Assembly: GCA_002418825.1 (NCBI GenBank)
Contig: DIEW01000072.1
Location: forward strand, 1-26,714
From: Syntrophaceae bacterium UBA5764
GTDB lineage: Bacteria > Desulfobacterota > Syntrophia > Syntrophales > Smithellaceae
Length of the DNA stretch: 26,714 bases
Reading direction: 5' to 3'
Shown here: positions 22,902 through 26,714 of the stretch, in pieces
How the letters are laid out: every line of letters starts with the position of its first letter
Position numbering within the stretch: position 1 is the stretch's first letter
Position numbers and translations under genes: made by a program
The notes under the pieces: model-generated
What the model saw: the letters and a program-made list of their open reading frames with translations, nothing else
Told to the model about the DNA's origin: nothing
The model's database searches: none

Positions 22902-24395
22902 CTATTTATTATTCAATTTCTCCATTATCACCTTAAAGCTTTCTATCCCTGCTTCAAGATTTTCAATAATATCGTTTGCCAGGACATCCGGGTCGGGCAG
23001 ATTGTCCAAATCGGCAAGGCTTTTGTCTTTCAGCCAGGTAATATCAAGGCTTGTTTTGTCGCGAGCGATGATTTCTTCATATGTAAATTTGCGCCAGCGT
23101 CCTTCGGGATTCTTCTCTGGATTCCATGTTTCTTTACGTTTTTGGCGGTTCGCCGGATTGTAACATTTTATAAAGTCCTGAAGGTCTTCAAACTTCAAAG
23201 GCGATTTCTTCAGAGTATGGCGGATATTGGTGCGGTAATCGTAAATCCAAACGTCTTGCGTCCATGGGTCTTTGCTGGCCGGTTTGTTATCGAAAAACAA
23301 AACATTCGCTTTGACGCCTTGCGCATAAAATATGCCTGTGGGAAGGCGCAGGATTGTATGCAAATCGGTTGTTTCCAATAATTTTTTACGGACGGTTTCG
23401 CCAGCGCCGCCTTCAAACAAAACATTGTCCGGCACAACAACCGCCGCCTTGCCGGTGGTTTTCAGCATTGTGCGAATATGCTGAACGAAATTTAGTTGTT
23501 TATTGCTGGTTGTCGCCCAGAAATCTTGACGATTGTAAGTCAAGTCTTCTTTTTCCTGCTCGCCTTCTTCATTGGTAAACGTCATGCTACTTTTCTTGCC
23601 GAAAGGAGGATTGGTCAGCACATAATCAACGCGAAACCTTGGTTCGGCAACCAGCGAATCGGTCGGCAGAATAAAAGTTTCGGAATCAATATCGCCGATA
23701 TTATGCAGAAACATATTCATTAATGCCAGGCGTCGTGCACCAGCCACAATTTCGTTTCCGTAAAAAGTTGAATTTTTCAAAAATTCTTTTTGTGCTTTGG
23801 TCAAGGTGAAGTTTTTGGAATCGGCAATGTAATCATAAGCCGCCAGGAAAAATCCTCCCGTGCCGCAGGCCGGGTCGGCTATGGTTTTCCCGGGCTCGGG
23901 CCGGATGCAGGCAACCATCGCTTTAATCAAAGGCCGCGGCGTAAAATACTGCCCCGCACCACTTTTGGTATCTTCGGCATTCTTTTCCAAAAGGCCTTCA
24001 TAAATCTTTCCTTTGAGATCCGCACCCATCAACGTCCATTGCTCTTTGTTAATCATATCAATGAGTTTGTAGAGTTTGGCCGGGTCTTGAATTTTGTTTT
24101 GGCTCTTGGTGAAAATTTGCCCTAGGATCCCCTTGGCACGTGAAAGCTCACGCAGCAATGTCGTATAATGCACTTCCAGTGCCGCGCCGCTTTTTGCTGT
24201 CAGGCTTTCCCAATTATATTGCTTGGGCACATCCAGTTTTCTATTATGTGGCGGCTTTGAATACTCGTCCGCCATTTTTAAAAAAAGTAAATATGTAAGC
24301 TGTTCCAGATAATCGCCATAGCTTACGCCGTCGTCGCGCAATGTATGGCAGAAGCTCCATATCTTACTGATAATACCGGATGTATTTTCGTTCAT
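22902..24395 (-). CDS. hsdM: Type I restriction-modification DNA methyltransferase subunit HsdM
   Basis: N6-adenine methyltransferase subunit, 497 residues; with HsdS it forms the modifying enzyme that protects host DNA. The N-terminal HsdM domain (YGDYLEQLTYLLFLKMADE) is followed by GQYFTPRPL (148-156), the SAM-binding motif I DPACGTGGFF (174-183) and the catalytic motif IV TNPPFGKKS (261-269). AAGGAG lies ten bases before ATG 24395. It is the last gene of the module and follows a 176-base gap containing a TATAAT near the start, so it may also be transcribed separately. Intact by eye. Confidence 0.94.
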   Translation of the reverse strand: MNENTSGIISKIWSFCHTLRDDGVSYGDYLEQLTYLLFLKMADEYSKPPHNRKLDVPKQYNWESLTAKSGAALEVHYTTLLRELSRAKGILGQIFTKSQNKIQDPAKLYKLIDMINKEQWTLMGADLKGKIYEGLLEKNAEDTKSGAGQYFTPRPLIKAMVACIRPEPGKTIADPACGTGGFFLAAYDYIADSKNFTLTKAQKEFLKNSTFYGNEIVAGARRLALMNMFLHNIGDIDSETFILPTDSLVAEPRFRVDYVLTNPPFGKKSSMTFTNEEGEQEKEDLTYNRQDFWATTSNKQLNFVQHIRTMLKTTGKAAVVVPDNVLFEGGAGETVRKKLLETTDLHTILRLPTGIFYAQGVKANVLFFDNKPASKDPWTQDVWIYDYRTNIRHTLKKSPLKFEDLQDFIKCYNPANRQKRKETWNPEKNPEGRWRKFTYEEIIARDKTSLDITWLKDKSLADLDNLPDPDVLANDIIENLEAGIESFKVIMEKLNNK

Positions 24396-24571
24396 GCTTC
24401 ACAAGCTCCTTATTTCATTATAATATTTATATCATCTATATGCGATTTTCGCTACCAACCAAATTTACTCTTGACTTTTCATGACGAAAAGCCCATATTT
24501 TAGCCGCAAGTAAGTCCTCATGCGTGGGTATCCGGATGGTTACTCGTAAATAGCGCATGGGGTTTTGCATT

Positions 24572-25207
24572 TTAGGGGAAAAGCGGATTTTCCTCCATAA
24601 TCTTCTCTCTTATTAGCTTATAATAGCTATCATCGCCGTATTCGTATTTGTGAAATATCGCCCAGCTCACAAAATCAACAACTTGCAGGCTTTTTTCTTC
24701 AGCCGGTGTTTTAATCTGCACTGTAAATTTAATCTTATGCGTATTTGTAACCTTGCGGTTAAGATAACTTGAAAAATTTTCATTAAGAAACTTGTTGGTC
24801 TCACGCTTTGAAGCAACCAACGCTACATGTTCTGTTTCCGGCGCAAAACGTTTGGAAAATATTCTATCCAATAAAATATTGGTCACATAATTATACAAAA
24901 CGTGTTTTTCGTCTTGAAGGTGTGTATAGACCTTTTTCTTGTTAAGATAAATGCTCATTATAGAGCAGTCTTTTGTTTGGAGTAAATTTAAGAGCCGCTG
25001 ACGGGTTACTTTTTTCTCCTTGGTGCAATGCAGAACGCCGGAATGTTTACGCAAATTTTTGCGCAGACCACCGTGAACCTTTTTGACAATTTTTTCGAGT
25101 GGCCTTTTGTTCATTGTAAATAGACAAGTCACCACAAAATATTTTGATGTTTTCTTTTTGGTGAAATCAAATCCCAGACAGCCGGATTCGTCCATAAACA
25201 AATACAT
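24572..25207 (-). CDS. DUF3800-family protein inside the type I RM module
   Basis: A 211-residue protein whose N terminus YLFMDESGCLG carries the DES-G motif of DUF3800 (Asp6, Glu7), with a later Asp178 in LQVVDFVSWAIF. These acidic positions fit an RNase H-like fold, but no activity is established for most members. DUF3800 proteins are often seen beside restriction and other defence genes. The start ATG overlaps the hsdS stop by one base (TAATG), so it is translationally coupled to hsdS, which points to a role with the system rather than chance neighbourhood. Confidence 0.78.
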   Translation of the reverse strand: MYLFMDESGCLGFDFTKKKTSKYFVVTCLFTMNKRPLEKIVKKVHGGLRKNLRKHSGVLHCTKEKKVTRQRLLNLLQTKDCSIMSIYLNKKKVYTHLQDEKHVLYNYVTNILLDRIFSKRFAPETEHVALVASKRETNKFLNENFSSYLNRKVTNTHKIKFTVQIKTPAEEKSLQVVDFVSWAIFHKYEYGDDSYYKLIREKIMEENPLFP

Positions 25208-26523
25208 TAGTTTTTGCTCCGTTTTTTAATGGCTGTCTTCTCTCTTTCCACTTTGATGCGCTCGAGTAGTTTTGATGCTGGTTCGTCGTTGGGGTCTTGG
25301 GAGAAGAGTTTGCCTTCGAAGGCTTTCTTTAGGATGCTCTGGCGCAGGGCTTCGGCCTGTTTGAGGCTTTGTTCAATGCTCTCCTCGATTTTGTCACAAA
25401 CGGAAAGGCGGGATTCGATTTCAGCGACAATGGCTTGTTGTTCTCGGATGGGAGGAAGCAAAACTGGCACTAATTTCATATCTTTTACGCCTGCCAAATT
25501 CAGCATAGCAGTGCCTTTTGCATCCTTAATAATAAGCCTTTGAAAAAACGAAGAAGTAAATAAATGCATAAAAAACTTTTCTAAGAGCAAATCTCTGTTT
25601 ATTCTAATGATCAAGAGGGCCTGATTTATTATACCTTTGGGCGCTTTTTCAGGAATCATAAAAAGCTTGCCAATAGTACCAGAACAACTAACAATAAAAT
25701 CATAGGGTTTAACTTTAAATCTTATTAATTCTTTAAATTTATTTTCATTAATAAAATATTTTCCGAGTTCCGTTGATTGGTAAATTGCATTTTTTTGTTC
25801 ATATACTTTGTAACCTTTGGGGACAAAACATTCTTTTTTCAATGAACCGCCAAAAGGACCTCGGACAAATTCATCAACAACATCGTCTAACTTCAACCAC
25901 TTCCACCCCTCCGGCAATTCACCTTCTTTTACATTTTTATTTGTCAGTTTACCTTCAAATGCCCATTTGAGGACGGACTGGCGATAGATTTTTAGTTGTT
26001 GCTGGGCGGTTTTGAGGCTTTCGATGCCTCTATCCAAGCTGCTGAACAGTTCTTCTATCTTGGCGACAATGCGGTGCTGTTCGGGGAGGGGTGGAAGATG
26101 TAGTTTTGTATTCCTTATTACATCACCTGAAATTGCTTTAAATGTTGTACCCGTTCCTTTTTTATCAAGTTCTTCTTCAATTGAACAGAAATAATGATAA
26201 AGAAATTTATAATCGTGGGGATATCGAATTGCAGCTAAGCCTCTACCAATACAACATTTTCTATCAGCGAGATTTGTTGCGCCAACTGGCGCACGGACTG
26301 ATAACAAAATATCATTGTTTTTTGCAATTTTGTTAGGCTTACTGCACCACTTATCAACAATTGGGTGTAATTCCGAAAATTCTGCTTTCCCTTGAAAAAA
26401 CGGTATTCCAATTTCATCTTTATTATAAGTATCAGATGGTGGTGACTGCCCCATAATGACATCTGCAATGTCTTGAATAGAAGTTAATGCCCAGCCGTTC
26501 GGTATTTCCTGATTTTCATTCAT
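25207..26523 (-). CDS. hsdS: Type I restriction-modification specificity subunit HsdS
   Basis: DNA-recognition subunit of 438 residues. Two target-recognition domains (about 8-142 and 204-355) each read half of a bipartite site, each followed by a conserved helical repeat: LPPLPEQHRIVAKIEELFSS (143-162) leading to WAFEGKL, and LPPIREQQAIVAEIESRLSV (356-375) leading to KAFEGKL. These helices set the spacer and bind HsdM. No clear ribosome site is seen before ATG 26523. Unusually it is transcribed before DUF3800 and hsdM, not after hsdM. Confidence 0.94.
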   Translation of the reverse strand: MNENQEIPNGWALTSIQDIADVIMGQSPPSDTYNKDEIGIPFFQGKAEFSELHPIVDKWCSKPNKIAKNNDILLSVRAPVGATNLADRKCCIGRGLAAIRYPHDYKFLYHYFCSIEEELDKKGTGTTFKAISGDVIRNTKLHLPPLPEQHRIVAKIEELFSSLDRGIESLKTAQQQLKIYRQSVLKWAFEGKLTNKNVKEGELPEGWKWLKLDDVVDEFVRGPFGGSLKKECFVPKGYKVYEQKNAIYQSTELGKYFINENKFKELIRFKVKPYDFIVSCSGTIGKLFMIPEKAPKGIINQALLIIRINRDLLLEKFFMHLFTSSFFQRLIIKDAKGTAMLNLAGVKDMKLVPVLLPPIREQQAIVAEIESRLSVCDKIEESIEQSLKQAEALRQSILKKAFEGKLFSQDPNDEPASKLLERIKVEREKTAIKKRSKN

Positions 26524-26552
26524 TATACTTAGTCACTACCTTTGTCTGTGGT

Positions 26553-26606
26553 TTCGACAAGCTCAACCACCGGTTGAGTTCGGTCCCTGAGCCTGTCGAA
26601 GGGACC
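26553..26606. repeat. Nested REP-like palindromes upstream of hsdS
   Basis: Outer arms TTCGACAAGCTCA (26553-26565) and TGAGCCTGTCGAA (26588-26600) pair with one mismatch. Inside, CTCAACC/GGTTGAG (26562-26568, 26572-26578) forms a tight hairpin, and GGTCCC/GGGACC (26582-26587, 26601-26606) a third. This matches the widespread GAGCTTGTCGAA type of intergenic palindrome I recall from many genomes. Confidence 0.75.
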
Positions 26607-26631
26607 ATTTTACCGTCCCGAATTCGCGTTT

Positions 26632-26714
26632 TTACTTATAGTGCATGCCCTGATAACTGTTCCGTCTTTCCAATTCCTTATGAATGGCATTGAGCACATC
26701 CAGTTTGTTGGCCG
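26632..26714 (-). CDS. C-terminal end of an unidentified gene (cut by window edge)
   Basis: On the - strand one frame is open from the edge to a TAA at 26632-26634 and reads ANKLDVLNAIHKELERR then NSYQGMHYK, 26 codons. Its helical, charged character and lack of stops suggest a real C terminus. It lies 108 bases before hsdS on the same strand, separated by the REP-like element. I cannot assign it; an RM-associated gene is possible because of position, but nothing in these residues shows that. Confidence 0.45.
   Translation of the reverse strand, partial: ANKLDVLNAIHKELERRNSYQGMHYK

Noticed and set aside
1..26714. CRISPR arrays, tRNA or rRNA genes, intact insertion sequences
   Set aside because: No regularly spaced repeat series, no cloverleaf-like intergenic sequence, no rRNA signature and no transposase frame were seen in any gap.

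Overview
The window looks like chromosomal DNA from a Gram-negative, probably anaerobic bacterium, with a Desulfobacterota/Syntrophobacterales-like flavour. That placement is an inference from the gene mix (fermentative acetate kinase, ThDP lyases, an SDR and a Zn-dependent dehydrogenase, a Pst/Pho operon, short dispersed palindromic repeats). No rRNA or taxonomic marker is present, so it is tentative. I saw no tRNA, rRNA, CRISPR array or intact insertion sequence.

Positions 1-8586 (+ strand) carry a compact catabolic operon: acetate kinase (5' end cut off), a sulfoacetaldehyde acetyltransferase (Xsc)-like ThDP enzyme, a short-chain dehydrogenase, a second ThDP enzyme resembling benzaldehyde lyase, an MFS organic-anion transporter, a zinc-type alcohol dehydrogenase, an 82-residue unknown protein and a TetR-family regulator. 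Xsc makes acetyl phosphate and sulfite, and acetate kinase can turn acetyl phosphate directly into acetate plus ATP. The simplest reading is uptake and fermentation of an organosulfonate, in which the two dehydrogenases and the second ThDP enzyme produce the Xsc substrate. That combination, with a benzaldehyde-lyase-like enzyme beside Xsc, matches no pathway I can name and is the best candidate here for something undescribed.

Positions 8622-15349 (- strand) are a complete phosphate-starvation unit, in transcription order phoB, pstS, pstC, pstA, pstB, phoU, phoR, with a good Pho box in front of pstS. Next come serA-like phosphoglycerate dehydrogenase (with a strong promoter, long leader and terminator) and an AGCS sodium:amino-acid symporter, both on the - strand.

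Positions 18570-26714 are accessory and visibly more AT-rich. All genes are on the - strand: a HicBA toxin-antitoxin pair with a near-consensus promoter, a nitroreductase, a small unknown protein, a CYTH-domain protein, two unknown proteins bracketed by a diverged direct repeat, and a type I restriction-modification module in the unusual order hsdS, DUF3800, hsdM, with no hsdR visible. A nested REP-like palindrome and the last 26 codons of an unidentified gene lie upstream of hsdS at the right edge.
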